Shown one piece after another: positions 7,189 through 14,769 of a stretch of DNA of 44,208 nucleotides (positions within the stretch are counted from its first letter, which is position 1; the number at the start of each line of letters is the position of its first letter). Origin of the DNA: JBBSGD01 sp038254435 (GTDB taxonomy: Bacteria; Actinomycetota; CADDZG01; WHSQ01). Where the stretch lies: positions 1-44,208 of the forward strand of contig JBBSGD010000014.1 in the NCBI GenBank assembly GCA_038254435.1, in the 5' to 3' direction. The notes below the pieces were generated by a model. It made no database searches and was not told the origin of the DNA. It saw only the letters and a program-made list of their open reading frames with translations. Both the position numbers and the translations under genes were made by a program.

Positions 7189-8610
7189 TGGGGTATCGCT
7201 CCAAGGGTGTTGCCAGACTCCAACGCCTCGAGGCCATTCTCGAGAATCCGGAGATCTACCGATTGGCGGAGCTGATCCCTCACCCGGGACGGCAAGCGGG
7301 TGGAAGACGGCGCCACTATCCCGATTACATGCTGCTGGTCTATGAAGCGCTGATGAGTGTGTACAGCAGCGCTCGCCAGGTCGATGCCGAACTTTCTCAT
7401 CCCCTGGTGTGGGGCTTCATGCGTCGGCTGGTCAAAGACCTCTTCTCCGACGACGACTCCAGGTGGCTCCCCCGTCAGCCGATGCGAGCGCCACCATTAT
7501 CTCTACGGGCGTAACCGCTACCTTCAGGAACCTCAAGTCCTCACAGGCATCGCATGCCTCCATCGCCAGATCGCATCCGCCCAGGCCCGCGAGCTCGGTC
7601 TCCTCGATCCTCAAGGCCCCGGGTCATGGACCCATCCGCACCTGTCTCGCATGCTTTACGCGGACGGCAAGGTCGCCACCCCTCTATTCAGGGCCAAGCC
7701 CGGCGACACCCGTACCGACAGGGCCACTGGCGAGATCAGACAGCTGCGCTGTGACCAGGACGGTGCCCTTCACTTCGAGGGCACCGGTGAGACAGCCTGG
7801 GGCACCAAATTCGTGATCGTCGCCGCGCGGGCCACCGACGAGCGCGCCCGCATGATCCTAGATGTCGAGTGGGTCCCAAAGCCCGGTGGTGAGGCGCGTG
7901 CCGCGATGGATTGCTTCACCAGACTGGCCCCCCACGTGCCCGGTGCCCAGGGGATCATCTATGACACCGCCCTGCGAGGTGTCCACCACCACAAGCTGCT
8001 GCGTGAGCTCGGGCTGCTGCCGGTCAATCGGGTCACAGCAGCGATCAAGGGCGCAAACAAGCCCCGCCGCAAGGGCGGTCGGCGCATCGAGAAGAGCGTT
8101 CATGTCGAAGACAAGCACATCGTCCTTGGGGATGGAACGGTCACGACCTGCAGTCTTTACGCCCGCAGTGGTGAGATCGGTATCGGTGAGCTCACCGATA
8201 TTGGAGAGCTCGATTTCGTCCCTTTAACGCGAGTTCGCACGCATCGCATCAAGGACAAGGGCGGGCTCTTTCGTTGGTACAACGATTACCGGCTACCGGA
8301 AAGCTACGGTGGCGGCACGGTCACGGTCAGGCTACATAACAACGTCCAAGACGCCGCCCGCAGGTTGAACCGAACCGAGAACGTGCGACCGATTCCTGCC
8401 TCGGATCCAGACTTCGCCGCCCTCTATGCGCGTCGCAACGACTCCGAGTCGATCAATCGGGGTCTCGACGACTCGATGTGGCTCGGCCGGGCCCACAGTG
8501 TCGGCCACGCCCGCCAGCACGTGAATCTCATCGGCTATGCGCTAATGGTGAACTCGCTGGCGATCTTCGAGCACCGACGGCGTCTGGCCTCCCTGGCCTC
8601 GGTGGCTTAA
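7188..8610 (+). pseudogene. DDE-type transposase-like protein, unassigned family, one frameshift
   Basis: Reading from ATG 7188, the frame breaks near 7484-7491, where one extra base splits RQPMR from RHHYLYGRNRYLQ, and then runs to 8610, about 473 residues in all. A DDE-like set is visible: D in MLYADGKVATPLF, D in GIIYDTALRGVHH and E in RRNDSESINRGL. After it comes WLGRAHSVGHARQHVNLIG and a helical end, as in the C-termini of IS4/IS1182-like transposases. The first 33 residues match the small gene at 5415. I cannot assign a named IS family. It follows the recombinase-like gene with a one-base stop/start overlap, so the two are a translational unit. Confidence 0.6.
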
Positions 8611-8783
8611 AGGACCCCCAAGGCCTCCCACCCCGCAAGTCGTGAAGCGCGGTCCGCTCCATGAAAAGCCTCCAGCCGCCAGCCTAGAAGGGTCCGGCGA
8701 GGCGTTCCCCGCTAGACTTGACCCGCAAATAGGGGCGAGTTGGCCTGCGCAAACGGTTTTCTCCCACCTTTTAGACATGCCCC

Positions 8784-8856
8784 GCCCTCGTAGCTCAGGG
8801 GATAGAGCACCGCTCTCCTAAAGCGGGTGTCGCAGGTTCGAATCCTGCCGGGGGCA
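8784..8856 (+). tRNA. tRNA-Arg (anticodon CCT)
   Basis: A full cloverleaf can be drawn: acceptor stem GCCCTCG with CGGGGGC (one G-T pair), D-arm with AGCTCAGGGGATAGAGC, anticodon loop CTCCTAA giving anticodon CCT, and T-arm GCAGGTTCGAATCCTGC. The discriminator base is A and CCA is not encoded. It follows the mobile module by 173 bp, but no second copy of its 3' end was seen in the window that would mark an integration event. Confidence 0.95.
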
Positions 8857-9009
8857 CTTTTTTGTCCTCTCGCGCGCCATGCTGGACAGATGTCGCGGTC
8901 ATCGTTGACGCTAGAGTGAAGGCCGATCCCACCATCGTGCATAAGGCTTGGTAGGCGTGCACGAGAAAAGTGGGCGCCGTTTCTGCACCAATCTCAGTGG
9001 GTGAGACTC

Positions 9010-9168
9010 ATGCAGACGTACCGGGTAGCGGAGGTAACCGGGCAAGCTGAGCTGTTCCTCTATCCCGACGACCAGCATTATTTCGCCGACAGCTCATTGG
9101 CGTCGTACGACGCCGAGGCAACGGCGCTGCTAGACCGCACGCTGACGTTTCTCCGGTCCCATGAGTAG
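9010..9168 (+). pseudogene. C-terminal fragment of a dienelactone hydrolase family protein
   Basis: The 52-residue frame MQTYRVAEVTGQAELFLYP, then DDQHYFADSSLASYDAEAT, ends in a helix RTLTFLRSHE. It matches the last part of dienelactone hydrolases, including the histidine of the catalytic triad in the D-QH-FAD motif. The nucleophile cysteine and aspartate regions are absent and no frame continues upstream. It is therefore the leftover tail of a deleted gene. Confidence 0.65.
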
Positions 9169-9347
9169 CGCCGGGCCGGCGGCCATCGAAGTTACCTTGG
9201 AGCGTCAAAAATGCGCCGCGGCCCGTCACTTTTGGACCCAAGGCCTTGGATACGTCGACCGATCACCGCACCAGGACCTCGAGCCCGGTGACGTCAGGGT
9301 TCGGGTAGATGGTGCGTCGGGAAGGAACTGACGCTGGTGCGCCTAAT

Positions 9348-9632
9348 TCAAGACCCGTCTGAGGCGGCTTCTGCGTCTCGTACGACGTCCGGCCCGTGTT
9401 TGTCTTCGAACCGGTCGAGCACGCCCGACTCGAGTAGCCTGCGCCGCGCCTCCAGCGCGTCCTCTTCGGTCTCGAACTCTAGGAAGATAAACACGTGGTT
9501 TGGGTCGTCTACGCTGCGCAGTATGCGCTGGTCGACCGCCTTCTCGCGCGCCCGCGGCAGGTCTTGGTCGAACATCGGTCGCCAGACGTCGTAGTTGCCC
9601 GTTTGGATCCTTGTAATGATGAACGCTGACAC
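9348..9632 (-). CDS. Small dimeric alpha-beta barrel (ABM-like) protein
   Basis: The 94-residue protein starts at GTG 9632, about nine bases behind GGAGAGAGG. The pattern of a first strand (SAFIITRIQ), a WRPMFDQDLPRAREKA helix, HVFIFLEFETEEDALEARR and a closing ESGVLDRF fits the ferredoxin-like dimeric barrel of antibiotic-biosynthesis-monooxygenase-like proteins. No clear active-site residue shows which reaction, if any, it performs. It stands alone between a gene remnant and the toxin-antitoxin pair. Confidence 0.6.
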   Translation of the reverse strand: MSAFIITRIQTGNYDVWRPMFDQDLPRAREKAVDQRILRSVDDPNHVFIFLEFETEEDALEARRRLLESGVLDRFEDKHGPDVVRDAEAASDGS

Positions 9633-9989
9633 CGGCCTAATCCTCTCTCCTGGCGTTGCCGAAGTTGATGTCGTCTCGCGCTCGGCGCGCCTCTCGCAAA
9701 AGAAGGTAATTTACCAACTTCACGCATCCGGGGCCAGTGCCTGGCTGAGTGTGTACAGGTGACCCCGCGCATGGACATGGCGCACGTTGGCGGCGGACGG
9801 GGTGTTCTCAGGGGCCCTCGCTCTGGTCAGTCGTGGTGGCGACCTCGAACGCCTCCCGCAGCTCCTTCATCTGCCCAATCCGTCTAGAACCCCCTGGTCC
9901 CAGGGTTCGGAGCAGGTACCAAGTGGAGACTCTGTTTTGCTGCCGACGCTAAAGCGCGGCCGGACCGACTGAATATGTAATCTGATTCT
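9633..9989. other. Gene-free stretch
   Basis: No convincing gene is visible. A short interrupted inverted repeat of the form GAACC-CTGG/CCAG-GGTTC lies near 9887-9908. A TATGTAAT box just before the antitoxin start (around 9974) may be its -10 element. Confidence 0.4.
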
Positions 9990-10241
9990 ATGGATTGGTT
10001 GAGCACAACCGAAGCAGCCAGACGATTCTCTGACCTTTTGGACGCTGTTGAGCATCGAGGTAGGTCCTTCGTGATCTCGAGGAAGGGCAGGGCCGTAGCG
10101 GTGGTCTCCCCCGCACGGCCCCGGTCGGGCAAAGACCTCAAGAGATTCCTTCGAAAACATCCACCGGATCGAGAGTGGGCGCAGGAGCTGAGAGAAATGC
10201 GCGGATCGCTGTTCATTGAGGAGCAAAACTGGCGCGGCTGA
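9990..10241 (+). CDS. Antitoxin, Phd/YefM type
   Basis: The 83-residue protein begins MDWLSTTEAARRFSDLLDAV, then RGRSFVISRKGRAVAVVSPA, which is the DNA-binding N-terminus of Phd/YefM antitoxins. The C-terminal half, from LKRFLRKHPPD to EEQNWRG, is the variable part that wraps the toxin. It represses its own operon and neutralises the PIN toxin encoded next, whose frame overlaps its last 13 bases. A likely -10 box TATGTAAT lies just upstream. Confidence 0.85.
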   Translation: MDWLSTTEAARRFSDLLDAVEHRGRSFVISRKGRAVAVVSPARPRSGKDLKRFLRKHPPDREWAQELREMRGSLFIEEQNWRG

Positions 10242-10624
10242 TTCTGGATACGTCGGTCCTGGTCGGCCTGGAAGGACGCGGGGATAGCCTCGAAGACTTG
10301 ATCGAGGATGAGGACGACGTAGCTGTGGCGGCAATCACAGTCGCCGAGCTATTGGTTGGGGTAGAGCTGTCCTCAGGAAAGAAGCGACTAAGGCGGCGCG
10401 ATCATGCCCGTGGTCTGCTCGAACTAGTCTCAGTTGAGTCGTATGACATTGAGGTCGCGAGAGCCCATGCGTCTCTCCTGGCGTGGGTACGTAGACAGGG
10501 ACGGCCCCGAGGCGCCCACGATCTGATCATTGCAGCCACTGCGGCGACGCGATTCAGAGAAGTGGTGACCAACGATGCGAGTGCGTTCGTCGATTTGCCT
10601 CAAGTTACTGTCCGAACTTCATAG
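10229..10624 (+). CDS. vapC: PIN-domain ribonuclease toxin, VapC type, with CTG start
   Basis: The best start is CTG at 10229, five bases after GAGGAG, giving LARLILDTSVLVGLE, the usual VapC opening with the first acidic residue. No ATG, GTG or TTG lies upstream in frame, and the first internal one (TTG 10298) would remove that aspartate. The other PIN acids are seen in ITVAELLVG, GAHDLIIAA and TNDASAF, so all four metal ligands are present in a normal 131-residue protein. VapC toxins cut tRNA or rRNA when the antitoxin is lost. The gene overlaps the antitoxin by 13 bases. Either CTG is used or ATG has mutated and the toxin is poorly made. Confidence 0.8.
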   Translation: MARLILDTSVLVGLEGRGDSLEDLIEDEDDVAVAAITVAELLVGVELSSGKKRLRRRDHARGLLELVSVESYDIEVARAHASLLAWVRRQGRPRGAHDLIIAATAATRFREVVTNDASAFVDLPQVTVRTS

Positions 10625-10769
10625 GGCCGAGACCCGCCTACCCGAGCCCCGGCCTCAAACGCGACTTTCGAGACGAGCGGTTCTGGGTTGGATGCTCCGT
10701 CCGAGGGGGACAGCGAAGCGAACGTTCTCGCCCTCCTTTTGGAGGCCATGACGGCAACCCTGCAGCTCC

Positions 10770-11293
10770 TCAGGACGGCCAGCGCGTCGCTATGTACTTC
10801 TGCTTCTGCTCGTCATCGAGCTCGACGGTGCCGTTGTTCAAGCGAATGTAGAAGGCGCTCTTCCTCTCGAACTGACCCTTTTTATCGACGGTCACCTCGG
10901 CGTCCACCGGGTGTCCGGCCCCAGCAGCTCGCCGATCGGACAATGCTCCTGGTTGGCCATCCTGGCCTTCCCGTACGGGAGGTAGGCCTCGAGGACTGCT
11001 TCCTGGAGGTCCTTGTCGTCGATGAACTTGATGGCCATGTCCTCCGAGGCGTCGAGCTGAGCCACCACGCCCTTCATGTAGCCATCGCCGAGAACGAGAC
11101 CGAAGTTGCCCTCGTCGTTGGCGGCAGCCTTCTGCTGCATGTCGGGGCGGTTGGCGAGCTTCTCTGCGACCGCGTCGTAAAGAGACGGTCCTCGGGAGCC
11201 CGCTCGGTCCCGAAGCGCTCGTTCAGCTGAGCGATGATCAAGGACAGCGGCTCCAGCTCCAGCTGCTGCTGCCTGCCGGTACCGGAGAAGGGC
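10770..11293 (-). pseudogene. Remnant of a type I restriction R subunit C-terminus with an AlbA-like tail
   Basis: On the minus strand, LEPLSLIIAQLNERFGTE and PEDRLF match the HsdR C-terminal region. One base is then missing near 11190, and the next frame continues YDAVAEKLANRP and NFGLVLGDGYMKGVV, also typical of HsdR. After HCPIGELLG the frame breaks again, and VTVDKKGQFERKSAFYIRL, then NNGTVELDDEQKQKYIATRW and a stop follow. That last part resembles the end of AlbA_2/Schlafen-like domains, which sit behind such CPIG linkers in some R subunits. The core of that domain is deleted. This is clearly decayed; the AlbA assignment is from memory. Confidence 0.5.
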
Positions 11294-11674
11294 TTGGGCC
11301 CTCAAACCAAGCGGGTAACCACGCGCTCCGCAGTGGGCTAGAGCACAGTCTGGTCGCTCGCCGGGCAGATAAGCGAGTGTGTACACCCCACTGATCTCGA
11401 TGTTTTGGGTGTGAAAACGTGCGCCCCCCGTGCTTGGCCCGATGGCACACGCCGTCCCATTCGACGATGCTGACATAGAACGAGTTCTGGAGCAGGGTCG
11501 GAAGAGCGGACACGGGCGGAGCGCACCGGGCCTCCTCGCCGTCGGCGTGGGTGAAGCCCTGGCCGCGAGCGGGCCTTGGAGTTCGCGAGACTGTAGTGGC
11601 TTGGCCCCTTCTCAACCAACCGCTTGAGGTGTAGAAGTGTCGAAGGAGACCAAGCGAGCATAGAAAGGGACGAC
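11294..11674. other. Gene-free stretch upstream of a VOC gene
   Basis: No gene is supported here. Overlapping minus-strand frames reach 110-125 residues but do not look like any family and continue from the decayed restriction gene. The plus strand ends with GAAAGGGA, the ribosome-binding site of the next gene. Confidence 0.4.
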
Positions 11675-12067
11675 ATGGCCGAGTTCCCTGCCGTGCATCA
11701 TGTTGCGCTTACCGTGACCGATCTCGAGTCGAGCGCACGATGGTACGAGCGCCTGCTGGATTCGAAGCCCGTCCTCGACGAGGAAGCTGGGGGCTTTTAC
11801 CACAAGGTCTACGCGCTGGGCGGGACTCTCTTCGGGCTGCACTCACATTCAGCCACGGATGCGTCCGACCGCCACAGCGAGTTCCGCCCCGGGCTGGATC
11901 ATGTTTCCTTCGGCGTGGCCAACCGCGCGGAGCTGGAACAGTGGGAGAAGCGCTTGGATGAGCTCGGGATCAGCCACGGAGGCATCGTGGACGCTCACTA
12001 CGGCTCCGGTCTCTCCTTTCGCGATCCCGACAACATTACCCTTGAACTGTTTGCACCGCCTTCTTAG
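11675..12067 (+). CDS. VOC-family protein (glyoxalase/dioxygenase fold)
   Basis: The start ATG at 11675 follows GAAAGGGA at good spacing; a longer upstream frame lacks family sequence. The 130 residues form one VOC module: VHHVALTVTDLESSARWYE at the N-terminus with the first metal-type histidine, LDHVSFGVANRAELEQW in the middle with the second, and FRDPDNITLELFAPPS at the end with the conserved glutamate. Metal-binding residues are therefore intact, but VOC sequences alone do not tell the substrate. It is the first of several VOC genes in this part of the window. Confidence 0.8.
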   Translation: MAEFPAVHHVALTVTDLESSARWYERLLDSKPVLDEEAGGFYHKVYALGGTLFGLHSHSATDASDRHSEFRPGLDHVSFGVANRAELEQWEKRLDELGISHGGIVDAHYGSGLSFRDPDNITLELFAPPS

Positions 12068-12187
12068 GGGCCCCGAAGCGCGCGCGGGCATCGAGATGAG
12101 CCTGACCGATGAGTTTGGAAGCACCTAGACGTCCAAGTTTGTGTCGGGTAGAGCATCGAGAGTTGAGCATCGAGAAAGGAGTCACCC

Positions 12188-12988
12188 TTGCCCAGGCGAG
12201 AGACGGCACCCCGCGGAGCACCCTGCTGGGTCGATCTGATGACCTCGGACACTGAGAAGGCTCGGGCCTTCTACGGCGAGCTGTTCGGCTGGAGCGCCGA
12301 AGAACCGAACGAGGAGTTCGGCGGCTACTTCAACTTCTCCAAGGATGGAGTCCTGGTGGCCGGAGGCATGCCCCGCCAGCCGGAGACGGATGCACGCATG
12401 CCCGACACGTGGTCGGTCTACCTCGCAACCGACGACGCCAACAAGACAGTAGAAGCCGCCGGCGGCGGCGGAGGCAAGGTCATCGCTCCTCCAATGGAGG
12501 TCGCCGATCTCGGCACCATGGCCGTGATCACCGACCCGGGAAACGCATCCATCGGGATCTGGCAACCCGGGCGCCACAAAGGCTTCAGCATCGTCGCCGA
12601 AGCGGGAGCGCCAAGCTGGTTCGAGCTCCACACCAGGGACTACGTCACGGTCGTCGACTTCTATCGTGACGTCTTCGGATGGGAAACGCGCGTCGAAAGC
12701 GATACCTCGGAGTTCCGATACACGCTCATGGTCGACGGGGGCGAGCCGCAAGCCGGGATCATGGACGTCTCGCAGTTCCCCACCGACGCGCTCCCCACGC
12801 TCTGGTCGGTTTACTTCGGGGCCGACGACACCGACGCCACCCTTTCCAAGGCGGTTGAGCTCGGTGCCTCGGTCGTGAAGCCTGCGGAGGACACCCCCTA
12901 TGGACGCCTCGCGATCGCCGCTGACCCGACCGGTGCGCTGTTCAAGCTGGTCGCCCCGAACGAGGCCACGCCTGCGAGAGAGCCCTAG
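12188..12988 (+). CDS. Two-domain VOC-family protein (27-kDa glyoxalase-like antigen type)
   Basis: Translation from TTG 12188, six bases after AGGAG, gives 266 residues with two VOC halves. The first has PCWVDLMTSDTEKARAFYGE and ITDPGNASIGIWQPG; the second has SWFELHTRDYVTVVDFYRDV and AADPTGALFKLVAPN. Two modules in one chain with xWxEL and FYxxxFGW repeats are typical of the actinobacterial CFP30B/27-kDa antigen group, whose reaction is unknown. It is separated from the preceding VOC gene by 120 bp, so they may not share a transcript. Confidence 0.8.
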   Translation: MPRRETAPRGAPCWVDLMTSDTEKARAFYGELFGWSAEEPNEEFGGYFNFSKDGVLVAGGMPRQPETDARMPDTWSVYLATDDANKTVEAAGGGGGKVIAPPMEVADLGTMAVITDPGNASIGIWQPGRHKGFSIVAEAGAPSWFELHTRDYVTVVDFYRDVFGWETRVESDTSEFRYTLMVDGGEPQAGIMDVSQFPTDALPTLWSVYFGADDTDATLSKAVELGASVVKPAEDTPYGRLAIAADPTGALFKLVAPNEATPAREP

Positions 12989-13024
12989 CAACGATTGGTG
13001 GGGGCGGATCCTCCTCCATCCTTA

Positions 13025-13186
13025 TCATCGAGCCCGAGTTGTCGGTAAGGGACCGCCCATGACCATCGTTCCCTGCTCGACGAGCTCGTCGACAAAGTCG
13101 GCGTGAGCATCCCATCCGCGCTGCTCCCGGACACCGCCGCTCTTCCACGTCGGCCCGGCTCGGAACCTGACGATCAGCCGCAACAT
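13025..13186 (-). pseudogene. Fragment of a YCII-domain protein
   Basis: From ATG 13186, MLRLIVRFRAGPTWKSG, then VREQRGWDAHADFVDELVEQ and GTMVMGGPL follow the N-terminal half of YCII-like proteins (small dimeric barrel, GGPL loop). The frame then falls apart and the usual second half is not found. Such proteins often neighbour ECF sigma factors in actinobacteria, as in this region. Confidence 0.5.
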
Positions 13187-13357
13187 GTCCTCAGCCCAGG
13201 TCAGGCGTTTCCACCTCGACACCAGGCGAGTCGATCAGAGCGGCGATCTCGATGGTTGCGTTCGCGGGATCATCGGGAACGATGGACGTCGCCCCTCCAC
13301 GAGGCCCCGGCGACCTGGTAAGACGGCATCTGGGACGGAAGCTGAGAAAGGACGACC

Positions 13358-14080
13358 ATCTCCAAGGACCCGACGGTAGAGCTCTACGGCGCCCCGCTCG
13401 AGGAGTTCACCCCCCGGCGCAACGACCTCGCCAAGAAGCTGCGCAGAGGCGGCGAAGAGGCGGAGGCAAAGCGCGTCTCCTCGCTCAAGCGGCCTACGGT
13501 GGCGGCATGGGCGGTCAATCAGCTGGCTCGCCTGGAGGCGCCCCTGGTGGCGGAGCTGCTCGAGCTCCAGACCTCTGTGGCCGGGGCCGAAAACGCACAC
13601 GAGCTGAGGGAGCTCAGCCGCGAACGCCGCCGGCTGGTCTCGGTCCTCGTGCAGCGGGCGAGGAAGGTGCTGAATGAAAACGAGCACGCACCCAGCCCGC
13701 AGACCATGGGGCGGATCGAGGCAACTCTGCTGGCAGCCACTTCGCCCGGCGAGCGGGAGCTGTTGCGCACCGGCCGCCTGCAGAAGGAGCTGACCGGCGG
13801 TGGCTTCGACACAGGGATCTGGGGGGCGATGGAGCCCCGAGCAGAGTCACAAGCCACCGGTCCGACGCCCTCTCGCACCCGTCGAAGGGACTTGGAACGC
13901 GCCGAGAAACTCGAGGCCGAGGCGCACGCCGCCACCCGAGAGGCCGCCGAGCTGCGGACCGCCGCTGGCCGGTTGCGACGGAAAGCCAAGCGAGCGGAGG
14001 CGCAGGCTTCGGAGGTAGAGGGGCGCGCCGAACGAGCCGAGAGCAAGGCAGCCGAGGCCCGCAACAAGCTCGACCCCTGA
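13358..14080 (+). CDS. Actinobacterial coiled-coil protein of unknown function, possible ATC start
   Basis: Sequence that looks coding (VELYGAPLEEFTPRRNDLAK, then RPTVAAWAVNQLAR) starts well before the first standard start codon, GTG 13499. In frame upstream there is only ATC at 13358, six bases after AAAGGA, which would give ISKDPTVELYG; an ATG-to-ATC change fits. The protein is about 240 residues. The first half is mostly helical with the AWAVNQ motif, and the end, from RRDLERAEKLEAEAHAATRE, is a long charged coiled coil rich in Ala, Glu and Arg. I recognise the general type from actinobacterial genomes but know no function. Confidence 0.6.
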   Translation: MSKDPTVELYGAPLEEFTPRRNDLAKKLRRGGEEAEAKRVSSLKRPTVAAWAVNQLARLEAPLVAELLELQTSVAGAENAHELRELSRERRRLVSVLVQRARKVLNENEHAPSPQTMGRIEATLLAATSPGERELLRTGRLQKELTGGGFDTGIWGAMEPRAESQATGPTPSRTRRRDLERAEKLEAEAHAATREAAELRTAAGRLRRKAKRAEAQASEVEGRAERAESKAAEARNKLDP

Positions 14081-14126
14081 CCACCAACCCCACTTGAACA
14101 GAGGTACGTCCGCGAATGGCCGTTGC

Positions 14127-14735
14127 TCAGGTGAGGTCTCCGGTCTTGACCTCACCGCCTAGGACGTAGCTATTGACCTGAACACCCGTGCTCGACGTCC
14201 ACGAGTCGGTGAGCTGCAAGGCTCTCGGCAGTGTGCCGCTTCCGAAGAGGCGCTTCCCGCCGCCGAGGACAAGAGGGAAGACCCACAACCCGAGCACGTC
14301 CACGAGGTCATGCTGCAGAAGTGTCTGGATGAGGTCCCCGCTGCCCGTCGCGGCGATCTCGCCGTCGATGTCCTGTTTCATCCCCGTGACGGCGTCGACG
14401 ACGTCTCCACCGATGAGCCTTGAGTTGTTCCAATCGACGGCGTCGAGGGTGCGCGAGGCAACGTACTTGGGAACGCTGTTGAGCTTGACCGCGATGGGAT
14501 CATCGGTGCCGGCATTCGGCCAGAAGCCGGAGAAGATGTCATAAATCTTGCGCCCCAGGAGAAGGGCCCCGCTACGCAGCGTCACCTCGGCGATGCGCCG
14601 ACCCATCTCCTCGTCCCAGTAGGGGGCGGTCCAGCCGCCGTGTTCGAAACCCCCCGATGTGTCCTCCTCGGGCCCGCCGGGTGCCTGATAGACGCCGTCG
14701 AGGCTCACGAACTCACCGACAATGAGCGTGCCCGT
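14127..14735 (-). CDS. Dihydrofolate-reductase-like (RibD C-terminal) protein with ACG start
   Basis: The family's first strand, TGTLIVGEFVSLDGVYQAPG, lies partly upstream of the first standard start (GTG 14708). The only plausible start for the full domain is ACG 14735, eight bases after GAGAGGAG, where ATG would give the common MGTLIVGEF. With it the protein has 202 residues. Visible marks are SLDGVYQAPGGPEED, LLLGRKIYDIF for NADPH contact, GSGDLIQTLLQHDLVDVLGL and VFPLVLGGGKRLF, all standard for RibD-C reductases found as stress-linked stand-alone proteins. The substrate is unknown. Confidence 0.75.
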   Translation of the reverse strand, partial: TGTLIVGEFVSLDGVYQAPGGPEEDTSGGFEHGGWTAPYWDEEMGRRIAEVTLRSGALLLGRKIYDIFSGFWPNAGTDDPIAVKLNSVPKYVASRTLDAVDWNNSRLIGGDVVDAVTGMKQDIDGEIAATGSGDLIQTLLQHDLVDVLGLWVFPLVLGGGKRLFGSGTLPRALQLTDSWTSSTGVQVNSYVLGGEVKTGDLT

Positions 14736-14769
14736 AAGTGCGGCTCCTCTCTCCTAGTGTCAAGGAGAG

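Larger units (their letters stand above)
5869..8610 (+). mobile_element. Mobile module copy B: AlpA-like gene, recombinase-like gene, DDE-transposase-like gene
   Basis: Three genes form a unit: a divergent AlpA-like regulator, a tyrosine-recombinase-like protein without catalytic tyrosine, and a transposase-like protein starting on the stop codon of the second gene (TGATG). A truncated second copy lies just upstream in the same orientation. I could not find terminal inverted repeats or target duplications, so the limits given are only those of the genes. Both plus-strand genes now carry one frameshift each. Confidence 0.5.

Noticed and set aside
8784..8856. tRNA-Arg as attachment site of the adjacent mobile module
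   Set aside because: No repeat of the tRNA 3' end was found elsewhere in the window, and the recombinase-like protein lacks its catalytic residues.
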